Of a DNA stretch of 64,000 nucleotides, positions 44,601 through 53,006 are shown piece by piece. The stretch's first letter is position 1, and every line of letters begins with the position of its first letter. The stretch comes from Paenibacillus sp. FSL K6-1096 (GTDB lineage: Bacteria; Bacillota; Bacilli; Paenibacillales; Paenibacillaceae). The notes beneath the pieces are model-generated. The model was not told where the DNA came from, searched no databases, and saw only the letters and a list, made by a program, of their open reading frames with translations. Both the position numbers and the translations under genes were made by a program. Where the stretch lies: the NCBI RefSeq assembly GCF_037977055.1, contig NZ_CP150274.1, positions 248,001-312,000 on the forward strand, read 5' to 3'.

Positions 44601-46950
44601 CAATACCTATACCTTGAATAACGTGAACACCGATGACAAGGTAATCCATGTTACCTTCAAACCCGATCCGGCCGCAACGTTACTTAACTTTATTGTATAT
44701 AACGATAACTTTGCCACCGGAGAATTTACCACAGCCGTTATCATTGATCTGGGTGCGGGAAATGAAGCTGTGGGTGCCGGCCTTAGTTCAAACCTGTTTA
44801 CAGTCTCGGCGCGGAATACTCTGTTGGGCGGTGACCCGGCATATCAAGGCAAACGCAACGTCAGTAGAGTATACGTCAATGACGAACCTAGACCCAGAGG
44901 GTATAAGGGTGTGAACCAGAACTCCCCTGATTATCAAGCTGGACTTACGAAAGGCCGCTACATCGTTGTAGAATTGGAATTTTGGACATTAACCGGCGGA
45001 CAGTCCACTTTGGAAGCATCCAAATCCACCGTCCAGAATTACAACATTGTATCTAGTGGCGATATCAAGCTTGATGGCAAGGCTGCCATTGTTAAGTCGG
45101 CTTTCGCACAGTCAGGTACCGTCAATGAAATCATCGACAAATTTGAAGTGGGTCCCAAAATTGACAAAGCGGAAGCCATGCAGTATGGACTCTATATTCA
45201 TAAGGACGGCAACGGCGTTCCGGTAAAAGGGCTTCCCCTTTACATCTATGCTCACGGTTCTACCCGCGGCGGTACACAGGACGGGGATACCTATGCGCCC
45301 ATCAGGTCTGCCAACGGAGCCACCGCGCTTATGAAAAAAATGGAGAAGAACGCTAAATACGCTAGTCATATCATCGCTTTGCGGGCGCAAAACAACGTTC
45401 AGGCAACACCCGCTACCTTAAAGGCTTATATCGATGATCTCGTAAGTAAGGGTCTTGTTGACCCCAACCGTATTTACATGGCAGGCTTCTCTATGGGAGC
45501 CGCTTATACGAATACTTTCTTGACGACATATCCCGATTTGCTCGCAGCCGCGGCGCCTATGTCTTATCCACCATCAATCAACGCGAAACAAGCCGAAACT
45601 CTTAAAAACTTTGCATACTGGTCATTCGTTAACACCACTGATTCTGCAATAATAAAAACAGGGGCGGAAACTCATATAGCGAATATAATGCCCCTATTGG
45701 ACAACGCTAGACACACGTTCATCGACAGAAATGAAATATTCGTGTGGCCTTATGACCAATGGACAAAGGCGGAAGCACCTGTTAATGGAACCAATTGGAT
45801 TCCTTCCGGCCATGAGATGGAAGCTTCAGTTCTGTGGAACAATATTTCAGGGTACACGGATACTTTGTCCAATGTAGGTTCCAACAAGGAGTGGAGCCTT
45901 AAACCTACGGCGCAGTCCTCTAAGTTGCCGACTTGGAACAATGACTACACTGACGTCTTTGATTGGATGTTCGCGCAGAGAAAATCGAGCGCACCCAATC
46001 CTTCTGGTGGCAATTCCGGCAATACCGGCAGTTCGGGCAATACCAACAGTTCGGGCAATACCGGCAATACCAGCACCGGGACAGTCACTGGATCGTTGAA
46101 GCCGACTTACACAGTGAACACACCGAAGGATAAGCCCGCGGTCACGGACAAGAACGGCAACACCACCCTGCCCGGCGGCGAGATTGTGACCAAGGGCGGG
46201 ACGACGATTAAGGTACCCGAAGGCACGACTATAGACGCAAAAGGTAAGGTCACCATTCCGGCGGGCAAGAGCGCCGAAGTGACACTACACGGCGGCGCGA
46301 GTGCCGGCTTAGACAAGGGCATGTCACTGAACATCCATGAGGGTACGGAATTTGTGTTCGATGACGACACCCCGCTGGGCTTCCGTGTGGTGTCTGGCAA
46401 TCCTTTCAGGGATGTCAACATGGACGACTGGTTCTACAGCTACGTAAACTCCGCCTACACATACGGTCTTTTCAACGGCACGACGTCCACGACGTTCTCA
46501 CCGGGCACCTCAATGACGCGTGCGATGTACGTGCAGGTACTGGCCAATCTTGAGAACGTCAACCGCTCCGGCTACACGAATTCCCGTTTTAGCGATGTTG
46601 CGGATGGGCAGTGGTACACGGCGGCAATCGAGTGGGCGGCCGAAAACGGCATAGTCAACGGTATAAACGCAGACCTGTTTGAACCCAATTCACCGATGAC
46701 ACGCGAGCAGATGCTGGTGATGCTGTACAATTACATGAAGTACAAGGGCTATGCGATACCTGAAAGTCAATCTAAGTCCTTCGCGGATGAGAGTCAGATC
46801 AGCTCATGGGCGTTGAAGGCCGTTCAGGCACAGCAGGGCATCGGAATTGTATCAGGCAAGCCGGGCAACCTCTTTGCCCCCCAAGCCACCGCCACCCGCG
46901 CTGAAGTAGCTGCTATCTTTATAAAGTTCATCGAATATCTGGCTAAGTAA
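41608..46950 (+). CDS. S-layer-anchored protein with two tandem CBM9-like/esterase modules
   Basis: A 1780-residue secreted protein; start ATG 41608 follows AAAGGAGG. Signal peptide about 1-30. Module 1 (about 50-755) has a CBM9-like beta domain (RILWDEDYLYARVVVED), a beta-repeat resembling INLB-type repeats, and an alpha/beta-hydrolase esterase with nucleophile Ser595 in AGFSWGG and probable catalytic His707 in AHEVEA. Module 2 (about 755-1457) repeats this order with Ser1295 in AGFSMGA and His1402 in GHEMEA. A Gly/Asn/Ser linker, a beta segment and three SLH domains (from about 1600: FRDVNMDDW, FSDVADGQW, FADESQISSW) follow. It probably sits on the cell wall and deacylates a polysaccharide or polyester. 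Confidence 0.8.
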   Translation: MMSKRFGKMLVFLCCLLMVVSLMPASFAAATDNNEYTEAPNSDSSSTDLTSLQTNETPTAIFGTPELGSNDPLWALTMEHLINKSTVPGDPRPHSTGTARILWDEDYLYARVVVEDSNLYQGPGNDYQYDGLEFYAGAGTQGANQWRISATGVFSGQNAPGRAAWTEITDTGYIVEMRIPKRTLNLQAGPFTFEVYINNSSEKGGDRYEVVSSFGTPDAAYNNAASFTNSLNLIADSGADDRFSITATAESGGRITPNAPGNVLRIASGSDTTFTVTPDYGKIVDTVKVDGEDAALSDDGTYTFSNVAANHTLQVTFKNDSTAELLPFIVWNDNFARGEYTTAVIIDLGEGRAAEGSKLNPDLFTVSARNTTLNGDSVTFEGTRKITRVYANDEPKVRGYLGTVSRSPDYQEGLERGRYIVVEFEFYSESGGNITLDGNMNSTKQVYSVVQNGELVLTEGEPLNYVVFEQDKVVNPILDQFTAPTGNSVNRALYLHKDGNGEVSQGLPLYVYTHGMGRGGTSAATDPKAAMKSANGSVALMKKMEKDPGKYASHILNISYNGTSTPSTANVKKVIDDLVASGAVDPNRIYAAGFSWGGQYTNSLVNAYPGFFASAAPMSPVSGSPNANANYVHTNLAYWMFINEYNVGVYQTNLANFISTNMPKMINARASRFESNEALTWPYNQYDQPNQKPNPNHSPVLSDSVAHEVEAAVLYNDITMGTWSIAPTAQSSNLPAWNNDYTDVFDWMFAQTAANHRPVAGYGSPVLSTNDKLWEQAAAFDINNSSAPDQKIGPKATGKAKVFWDEDFLYARVVVTDPNVCVGHTPGTEYMTDSVEFYVGDGKSGSNQWRIGASGIFSGQAAAGRDGSVTRTDTGYIAEVKIPRRTIEFTSNSPITFDVYINNSTGAGNDRYEVVSALGKPDAGYGSSDSFKNSLLLLGSSTVTRHPVNATAGLNGTISPSGLIRVADGGSQSFTFTPIGGYVVDTVTVNGESVEIANNTYTLNNVNTDDKVIHVTFKPDPAATLLNFIVYNDNFATGEFTTAVIIDLGAGNEAVGAGLSSNLFTVSARNTLLGGDPAYQGKRNVSRVYVNDEPRPRGYKGVNQNSPDYQAGLTKGRYIVVELEFWTLTGGQSTLEASKSTVQNYNIVSSGDIKLDGKAAIVKSAFAQSGTVNEIIDKFEVGPKIDKAEAMQYGLYIHKDGNGVPVKGLPLYIYAHGSTRGGTQDGDTYAPIRSANGATALMKKMEKNAKYASHIIALRAQNNVQATPATLKAYIDDLVSKGLVDPNRIYMAGFSMGAAYTNTFLTTYPDLLAAAAPMSYPPSINAKQAETLKNFAYWSFVNTTDSAIIKTGAETHIANIMPLLDNARHTFIDRNEIFVWPYDQWTKAEAPVNGTNWIPSGHEMEASVLWNNISGYTDTLSNVGSNKEWSLKPTAQSSKLPTWNNDYTDVFDWMFAQRKSSAPNPSGGNSGNTGSSGNTNSSGNTGNTSTGTVTGSLKPTYTVNTPKDKPAVTDKNGNTTLPGGEIVTKGGTTIKVPEGTTIDAKGKVTIPAGKSAEVTLHGGASAGLDKGMSLNIHEGTEFVFDDDTPLGFRVVSGNPFRDVNMDDWFYSYVNSAYTYGLFNGTTSTTFSPGTSMTRAMYVQVLANLENVNRSGYTNSRFSDVADGQWYTAAIEWAAENGIVNGINADLFEPNSPMTREQMLVMLYNYMKYKGYAIPESQSKSFADESQISSWALKAVQAQQGIGIVSGKPGNLFAPQATATRAEVAAIFIKFIEYLAK
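43814..43860 (+). repeat. 47-bp exact repeat ending module 1
   Basis: The bases encoding the end of module 1 (WNNDYTDVFDWMFAQ) are identical to 45932-45978 at the end of module 2, although the modules otherwise differ clearly. This indicates a duplication boundary or local gene conversion. Confidence 0.85.
45932..45978 (+). repeat. 47-bp exact repeat ending module 2
   Basis: The partner of 43814-43860. It directly precedes the Gly/Ser/Asn linker to the SLH domains. Confidence 0.85.
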
Positions 46951-46971
46951 AAGCTTAAACAGAAACATGCG

Positions 46972-47015
46972 GACCCTTTCGGCTGGCAAGATCCAGCCGG
47001 AAGGGTCTCTTTTTA
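46972..47015 (+). terminator. Terminator after the surface protein gene
   Basis: The long stem GACCCTTTCGGCTGG (46972-46986) pairs with CCAGCCGGAAGGGTC (from 46993) with small mismatches, followed by TCTTTTT. It separates the surface protein from the biosynthetic cluster. Confidence 0.9.
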
Positions 47016-47102
47016 GCAATCCTGACTATAAGAGAAGGAAAACGTCGTTATGTGGCGAAAATACCTAAAGAAGTAAAAAAATCTCATGGGAAAGGAGACC
47101 CC

Positions 47103-48365
47103 ATGTTCATTGTTAATAAAGAACATTATGACCAGCCTGAACTGGAACGTCGAATAAACGCGATATACGCATTATTGGGTTCCTCTGTTTGGAAGGAACG
47201 GCGGACAGCTGTATGCATGAAGGAACCGGCAAATATTCTGGCCGCCACGGAGCTGATGATTAGGAATGAGGGTTCGGTGCTTCTGATCAACGGCGATACT
47301 CCGATTGAAACCGCTCTCCGTCAAGCCGAAGACGCAGAGTGTACGGGTCTACTGACCGACGCAGGAGGCAGCGCCGTCTTTCACCCTCTGCACTCACGCC
47401 TGGATCGGATGAATGGGGAGCCGTCCTTGCTTCAATTCAGCTCCGGCACGACCGGCGCTCCCAAGTTAGTGGAACGGTCTTGGTCTCATGTGCAAATGGA
47501 AATCGAGGCCTACAACAAGCTGCTGCCCTGCAGCGGGGAGGATACACCGATCATTCTGGTGCCCGTGTCCCATTCCTTCGGATTCATCACAGGCACGCTT
47601 TCCGCACTTAAGCGCGGCGTAGAGCCGGTTATCGTGACGGACAAGAACCCCAAGTTCGCCCTGCATCTCATGCAGCAGCATGATCGCCATGTGGTATATG
47701 CGGTGCCCTTCCTCTTTCAAATTCTGCTCAGCCTGATGAGAGAGAAGGTGCTTCTTAGAAAGCTGGTATCCTCTGGTTCCCCGATGTCTGCAGAGCTGCT
47801 GAACAGGCTTGGGGGTGCAGGTGTGGAGGTGATCCAGCAATACGGGTGCTCTGAGGCGGGCTGCATCTCGCTTGGCGACCGGCTCTCCGATCCTACGGAT
47901 GCCGGAATGCTTCTGGAGCATATGGCAATGGAAAAGGCCGGAACCCGGGAGCAGCCGGATGAAATCATCATTGCCACAGGCGGACGCCGGATTCATACCG
48001 GAGATATGGGATATTGGTCGGGCGGCAGGCTTCATGTTCAGTGCCGGATGGATGATCTGATTAATGTGTCAGGACTGAAGGTAGCTCCCTCCGAGGTGGA
48101 GGATGTCATCCGGAGGCTGGACGGCGTTCAGGAGGCTGTCGTGCACAAGGCTCCGCATCCCGTCTGGGGGGAGGCTGTCAAAGCCCGAATCGTCCGGAAG
48201 GGCGATGCGCTGTCTCAGGAGGAGGTGAAGAGGTGGTGCGCGCGGTTTCTGCCTGCTTATAAAGTTCCGGGCTTTATTGCTTTTACGGAGGACATTCCGA
48301 AGACGGGTACAGGGAAGGTTATGCGAAAACAATTGGTAGAAGAGGAGTATGGTATTCATGGATAA
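47103..48365 (+). CDS. AMP-dependent ligase, AsbC-like (3,4-dihydroxybenzoate adenylation candidate)
   Basis: A 420-residue adenylate-forming enzyme, shorter than normal acyl-CoA synthetases and close to petrobactin AsbC. Motifs: LQFSSGTTGAPKLVERSW (phosphate loop), YGCSEAGCIS, THTGD-type IHTGDMGYW, and the catalytic Lys in PKTGTGKVMRKQL. ATG 47103 follows AAAGGAGA; GTG 47052 lies upstream of that SD. It should activate an aryl acid and load it on the carrier protein encoded next. An AsbF gene in the same cluster makes 3,4-dihydroxybenzoate the likely acid. Confidence 0.72.
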   Translation: MFIVNKEHYDQPELERRINAIYALLGSSVWKERRTAVCMKEPANILAATELMIRNEGSVLLINGDTPIETALRQAEDAECTGLLTDAGGSAVFHPLHSRLDRMNGEPSLLQFSSGTTGAPKLVERSWSHVQMEIEAYNKLLPCSGEDTPIILVPVSHSFGFITGTLSALKRGVEPVIVTDKNPKFALHLMQQHDRHVVYAVPFLFQILLSLMREKVLLRKLVSSGSPMSAELLNRLGGAGVEVIQQYGCSEAGCISLGDRLSDPTDAGMLLEHMAMEKAGTREQPDEIIIATGGRRIHTGDMGYWSGGRLHVQCRMDDLINVSGLKVAPSEVEDVIRRLDGVQEAVVHKAPHPVWGEAVKARIVRKGDALSQEEVKRWCARFLPAYKVPGFIAFTEDIPKTGTGKVMRKQLVEEEYGIHG

Positions 48366-48639
48366 GGAACAAACGTTATCTCAATTGAGGCAGCTCATGT
48401 CCGGACAATTGGAGCTCTCTCTCCCGGACGTCATTAAAGAGGAAGACCGGCTGTACGAAGACTTAAACGTAGATTCGATCATGGTACTCCAGTTGGTGGT
48501 CTACATCGAGGAAGTGTTCAACGTAACTGTGCCCGAGGAGGAGATGGATCCTGCCGTCTTCCAAACGGTCGGTTCTTTAGTCGATTTCATCCACGCCCTT
48601 AAGGGGGAGCCCATCGCCCAAGTGGAAACCAAATCTTAA
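48358..48639 (+). CDS. Acyl/aryl carrier protein 1 (AsbD-like)
   Basis: A 93-residue carrier protein with phosphopantetheine Ser40 in LNVDSIMVL and a four-helix acidic pattern. ATG 48358 has GAGGAG about 11 bases upstream and overlaps the ligase end by 8 bases; an ATG at 48349 is too close to the SD. Position directly after the AsbC-like ligase matches asbC-asbD order. Confidence 0.8.
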   Translation: MDKEQTLSQLRQLMSGQLELSLPDVIKEEDRLYEDLNVDSIMVLQLVVYIEEVFNVTVPEEEMDPAVFQTVGSLVDFIHALKGEPIAQVETKS

Positions 48640-48659
48640 GATCATAGAAAAGGATGGAT

Positions 48660-48938
48660 ATGATGATGAACGTGAATGAACAGGATATCATACAATTCGT
48701 GATTGACCGGGTGGCCGATTTAACCTCCAGACCGGAGCTGGCGGAGGAATTGAACGGGGACTCCCCATTGGAGGATGCAGGCGTGGATTCGGTGCTGCTG
48801 GTCAACCTGATGATACAGATTGAACAGCAGTACGACATTTTTTACGAGGACGACGAGCTTCTGCAGGAGAACTTCGCCACCGCGCGCTTGATCTCACAAC
48901 GCATCTTGGCCAAACGGGCCGTTAAAACCGGGGTTTGA
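48660..48938 (+). CDS. Acyl carrier protein 2
   Basis: A carrier protein of about 92 residues with phosphopantetheine Ser44 in AGVDSVLLV. Several ATG codons (48654, 48660, 48663, 48666) are clustered; 48660 or 48663 fit the AAAAGGA spacing best. It is clearly different in sequence from carrier 1, so it probably carries another acyl group. It ends one base before the next start. Confidence 0.8.
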   Translation: MMMNVNEQDIIQFVIDRVADLTSRPELAEELNGDSPLEDAGVDSVLLVNLMIQIEQQYDIFYEDDELLQENFATARLISQRILAKRAVKTGV

Positions 48939-48939
48939 C

Positions 48940-49887
48940 GTGAAACAAGCCCATTGCTTTCTGAACGGACTCGGTTATGGCTTGGAGCAAGCCGGATGGG
49001 ATGAACGTCCGCTCTATATCGGTGCTTGGGACGCGCCATTCAGCGTTACGGAGGACGGCAAGCTGACCTATTTCTCAGCGGACATCACCCCGTCCGAATA
49101 TTTGCAGATGTTCACCCGCCTGTACGGGGAAGGGGCCGTGGAGTGGTATGATTACGGGGCCGAAAAGCTCGTCAACCTGAAGAAGTTTCTGGAGGTCCTG
49201 CGGCGTTATCCAGAGCTTCCTGTATTGGTACAGCTCGACCTGTTTCATATGCCCTATCAAAAAAGAACGTTTCAAACCATGCATCAGCCCCATTTTGTCA
49301 TCGTACACGGAATGCGGGGCAGTCAATTCATGGTATACGACCGCTATTTTGAGTGGGAAGGGGTAGTGGCCGCGAGCTATGTACACGATGCTTTTCTGAG
49401 CAATGAGTTGGGCGGGGGACTGCTGCTTCATCCCGAATGGCTCCATGCGCCGGACGCTCATGAGGTGGCGAGAATCTTCGAGGATACGATCGAGACTGAT
49501 CCGGGTGAACGGTCGCTAACCGGCACGGTGAGGCGGAGGATTATGCAGACGGTGGAATCGCCCGATATTTATCCGCCCGGGGCCTTGAAGGATGCTGTAT
49601 CCCAGCTCGGCATCCTCGCCAAACGCAAATACAGCTACGGGCTGCTGTATCAGTATTTTTCGGAAGCGCTTAATCAAGGCACGGAGCAGTATCAGGAGCA
49701 GCTGGAAGGATTCATAAGAATGTGGAGCACGCTCGCCTACCTGGCGATCCGTACGTCCATGCCGGGACGAACCGGGGAAATCGGACTGCTGGTGGATAAG
49801 GTGGAGCAGCTGCACAGGACGGAGCAACAGCTGAAGGAGGAATTGACCGATGTCTATCATCGCTGGAAACCTCGATTTGCCTGCTGA
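48940..49887 (+). CDS. AsbE-like acyltransferase (C39-like fold, DUF6005 type)
   Basis: A 315-residue protein resembling petrobactin AsbE in length and pattern (MKQAHCFLN start, YIGAWDAPFSV, RKYSYGLLYQYF). A cysteine-peptidase-like triad can be proposed: C6, H118 in QPHFVIVHG and D134 in MVYDRYFEW. AsbE transfers 3,4-dihydroxybenzoyl from AsbD to a polyamine; this protein may do the same for carrier 1 or 2. GTG 48940 has a weak SD, so translation is probably coupled to the gene ending one base earlier. Confidence 0.68.
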   Translation: MKQAHCFLNGLGYGLEQAGWDERPLYIGAWDAPFSVTEDGKLTYFSADITPSEYLQMFTRLYGEGAVEWYDYGAEKLVNLKKFLEVLRRYPELPVLVQLDLFHMPYQKRTFQTMHQPHFVIVHGMRGSQFMVYDRYFEWEGVVAASYVHDAFLSNELGGGLLLHPEWLHAPDAHEVARIFEDTIETDPGERSLTGTVRRRIMQTVESPDIYPPGALKDAVSQLGILAKRKYSYGLLYQYFSEALNQGTEQYQEQLEGFIRMWSTLAYLAIRTSMPGRTGEIGLLVDKVEQLHRTEQQLKEELTDVYHRWKPRFAC

Positions 49888-51223
49888 GTGCAGACCCAGG
49901 GTGGGCTGCTTCGACGGCCATTCCCCCCGGTTAAACGAACGGGTGATTGATGACCAATGGACAGGGTATCTGGCTGAATATACGGAGCTGGTCCGCATTC
50001 CACCGGTGCGCTTTGCCAAGATCTTCGGGGGTTCGCTTCGCCAGTTCTCCAAGCAGCCAGTGGCTTCGCTTCCGCAAGCATCGGAGCGGCTGGCCCGACT
50101 ATGCAAGGAATACGGAATCGATACGCTTTATGTGAATGCTCCTTATTTCATGCCTTACTTGATGCTGGTTCGGAGCTTCGCCAAGCTTCCGCTTCGCTTC
50201 ATGGTGATCGCCCATTCCGTCGCATCCGCCCGCTGGCTGACAACCTGGCTGTCCTGTGCGCCTTGGATTACAGAACAGGATGTGCTGCTTGCCAGTACGG
50301 AATCTTGCAGACAGGCGCTGGTTAATCTCTCCCCCCGGTATGCGCATGCCCATAAGATCCCATTATGCATCGACACCTTGCTGGCTGCTGAGCCGGTTCG
50401 GCCGCTTCCCGGTAAACGTCTGTTATCCATCGGCCGGCTGGAAGAGGTCAAGAACATTCATGTGCTCTTAGAGGCTATGGCGGAAATCAAGCAGCGTGTC
50501 CCGGACACGGTATTGACGATTGCCGGAGAATATACAGGGGCTTTGCAGGAAGCCGACCGGTATAAAGAACGGCTTGAAGCCATCGTAGCGGAATATAGAC
50601 TGGAGCAAACCGTAGAGTTTACAGGTCCCGTCCACGGGAGTGAGAAAGACCGCCTGTTCCAGGAATCCAGGCTTCTGGTCAACCTCTCCACCGATCCGGG
50701 GGAGACGTTTGGCTTCAACCTTCTGGAAGCGAAAGCCCACGGTCTACCTGTGGTCTGCACCAACTGGGACGGTTTCCGGGAGCTGCTTGTTGACGGCGGG
50801 GACGGTTCCTTCGTCCAGGTAGATTGGTCTGGTGAACATCCGAAGATCGATCTGGACGGGCTGGTTCGCAGCTGCACCAAGGTTCTGCTGGATGAGAAGC
50901 TTCACGGCAATCTCTCGCAAGGAGCGCGGCTTGGCGCTCTAATGTACGACTATCGAACCATTATGCCGCAGATCAGGAGGCTCCTGAATGCTCCGCTTGG
51001 ACAGATAGCGGGTGAGGCGGAGGATACCGCCCTGCTGGAATCTTCGATGAGAACGCTGAACGAAATCTATCATTGCGGCTTTTTGGAAGCGACAGGCTGT
51101 TTGAGTGAATCGCCGCTGTCGGTTCTGGATTGGCAGCCGCCCGGTGACACGGAGGAATGGATGCGCAGGGTGAAGCCGCTTATTCAACATTTTGCCGGGA
51201 GGAACCATCATGCACACGTTTAA
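49850..51223 (+). CDS. GT4-family glycosyltransferase
   Basis: A 457-residue GT-B fold enzyme. The C-terminal half has LLSIGRLEEVKNIHVLLEAM, LTIAGEYTG, VEFTGPVHGSEKDRLF and the nucleotide-sugar Glu motif PGETFGFNLLEAKAHGLPVV. The N-terminal acceptor domain is divergent. ATG 49850 follows AAGGAGG and overlaps the AsbE-like gene by 38 bases. It suggests that the product or an intermediate is glycosylated; donor and acceptor are unknown. Confidence 0.82.
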   Translation: MSIIAGNLDLPAECRPRVGCFDGHSPRLNERVIDDQWTGYLAEYTELVRIPPVRFAKIFGGSLRQFSKQPVASLPQASERLARLCKEYGIDTLYVNAPYFMPYLMLVRSFAKLPLRFMVIAHSVASARWLTTWLSCAPWITEQDVLLASTESCRQALVNLSPRYAHAHKIPLCIDTLLAAEPVRPLPGKRLLSIGRLEEVKNIHVLLEAMAEIKQRVPDTVLTIAGEYTGALQEADRYKERLEAIVAEYRLEQTVEFTGPVHGSEKDRLFQESRLLVNLSTDPGETFGFNLLEAKAHGLPVVCTNWDGFRELLVDGGDGSFVQVDWSGEHPKIDLDGLVRSCTKVLLDEKLHGNLSQGARLGALMYDYRTIMPQIRRLLNAPLGQIAGEAEDTALLESSMRTLNEIYHCGFLEATGCLSESPLSVLDWQPPGDTEEWMRRVKPLIQHFAGRNHHAHV

Positions 51224-53006
51224 ACTCTTCCGACGTCTTGCTCCCTACGTGAAGATCAAATGGAATTTAACCTTGATCGCTTATGCTTGCACGTTCCTGC
51301 AGTTAGGACTCGTCATGCTTCAGCCCTTAATCTTCGCCTATCTGATCGACCACGTGCTGATTGAAGGAAACCGTGACCTGATTGTCCCGCTGCTTAGCCT
51401 TTCCTTGGGAATCGGTGTTCTCTCCATCGTGTTCCTGTTTATCCGGGTAGGTCTGTTCCGCTATCTGGGCATCTGTAATATGCTGGATATCCGGGACGAG
51501 CTGTTGAAGCATGTCCGGCAGATTCCCATTCCGGAGATTCAGAAGCATGGACCCGGGAAATTCACGGCCTTGCTCGGGATGGATACAGCTACGATGGGAA
51601 ATTTCCTCAACCATATTCTGGTCGAGATTACCTCACAGCTGTTTATGATGCTGATCTCCCTCGGAATCCTGTACTATATGGACTGGCGGCTTGGCATCGT
51701 TGCGACGCTTAGCATCCCCTTTCTCTTATGGGTGCCGGGGCTGTTCCGCAACGCTGTGGTGCGTTATTCGTCCGATGTTCGAACCCACAATGAAGAGATC
51801 GGAGCCTATCTCTATGAAGCGATCGAGAGCTCGCAGGAAATCCGGGCTTTAGGACTGGAGGGATGGGAACGGAAGCGGAATGAAACGATGTACAAGGGGC
51901 TGGTGAAGGCCAGCACCCTGGAAACGCTGTATGCCGTTATGTCGTTTCAAATCAGTGGTTTCGTCATTAGCCTGATCCTGGCTGCCATCTATTGGATCGG
52001 CAGCTACCAGGTGCTCCAGCAAGTTATGACCGTTGGCATGATGGTTGCTTCCGTAACCTATCTGCAAAACGCTCTGAATCCGGTACAGCAGATTAACAAC
52101 TTTTTCAGAGAGCTACAAGGCGCGGAAGTTGCAATGGGCAGAATCGAGCAATTCATCCAGACCCCGATCGATCTCTATTCGGAAAACGAGAGGAAGCAGG
52201 TTTCACCTGCAAGGGAGCCTCAGCTTGAAGCAACGCCGTCCGATATCGAAGTGTGCAATCTGCGCGTCGGGTACGGTGGAACGGAAATCTTGAAGGATGT
52301 ATCACTGTCGCTGTCTCCGGGCAAGGTATATGCTTTCGTCGGACGAAGCGGGGCAGGGAAATCCACCCTTTTCCGGGCGCTTATTGGGATGATGCCCATT
52401 CTCGAAGGTGAAATTCGCATCGGCGGACAGAATCTGGAGGAGATGACCCGCAGCGCGATCAGCCGCAAGGTTGGCATCGTGTTCCAGGAGCCTTACTTGT
52501 TCCGGGGTACCCTTATGGAAAATATTGCTGTCGGGCAGCTGGACGCGACGGAGGAGATGGTCCTGCAAGCTGCCCTGAGTGCGCGGCTCGGATCTCTGCT
52601 GGATCAACTGCCGGAAGGACTCCACACGAAGATTGACCATAAAGGCTTCCAGCTATCCGGCGGACAGCGGCAAAGGCTGGCTATTGCGCGTGCCCTCTTG
52701 CACAATCCCGATATTCTTATCCTGGATGAACCGACCTCCGCCTTGGACCAGCTTACGGAGAGTGAACTTATGGATTCCATACGTCACGCCATGGCGGGCA
52801 AGACGGTTCTCGTAGCCACCCATCGCCTGCAAACCATTATGAACGCGGACCGTATTCTGGTGATGGAGAACGGCTGTCTGGTGGCGGAAGGCGACCACGA
52901 AGAACTCATGAAGCAATCGGCTGAGTATTATGCTATGGCATCGACCTTCGAACGCGATACATCTGTGGCCGGACAGGCATCTCATAAAGAGGAGGTTTTG
53001 GCATGA
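51210..53006 (+). CDS. ABC exporter (fused permease-ATPase)
   Basis: A 598-residue half-transporter with six membrane helices in residues about 15-310, then an ATPase with Walker A VGRSGAGKSTLF, signature LSGGQRQRLAIARAL, Walker B ILILDEPTSALD and an ATHRL switch His. ATG 51210 follows GGGAGG and overlaps the glycosyltransferase gene by 14 bases. It functions as a dimer and most likely exports the cluster's product. Confidence 0.87.
   Translation: MHTFKLFRRLAPYVKIKWNLTLIAYACTFLQLGLVMLQPLIFAYLIDHVLIEGNRDLIVPLLSLSLGIGVLSIVFLFIRVGLFRYLGICNMLDIRDELLKHVRQIPIPEIQKHGPGKFTALLGMDTATMGNFLNHILVEITSQLFMMLISLGILYYMDWRLGIVATLSIPFLLWVPGLFRNAVVRYSSDVRTHNEEIGAYLYEAIESSQEIRALGLEGWERKRNETMYKGLVKASTLETLYAVMSFQISGFVISLILAAIYWIGSYQVLQQVMTVGMMVASVTYLQNALNPVQQINNFFRELQGAEVAMGRIEQFIQTPIDLYSENERKQVSPAREPQLEATPSDIEVCNLRVGYGGTEILKDVSLSLSPGKVYAFVGRSGAGKSTLFRALIGMMPILEGEIRIGGQNLEEMTRSAISRKVGIVFQEPYLFRGTLMENIAVGQLDATEEMVLQAALSARLGSLLDQLPEGLHTKIDHKGFQLSGGQRQRLAIARALLHNPDILILDEPTSALDQLTESELMDSIRHAMAGKTVLVATHRLQTIMNADRILVMENGCLVAEGDHEELMKQSAEYYAMASTFERDTSVAGQASHKEEVLA

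Noticed and set aside
46951..47102. Fur box or siderophore-type promoter before the biosynthetic cluster
   Set aside because: I looked for a GATAATGATAATC-like palindrome and saw none. No clear sigma-A promoter is visible either.
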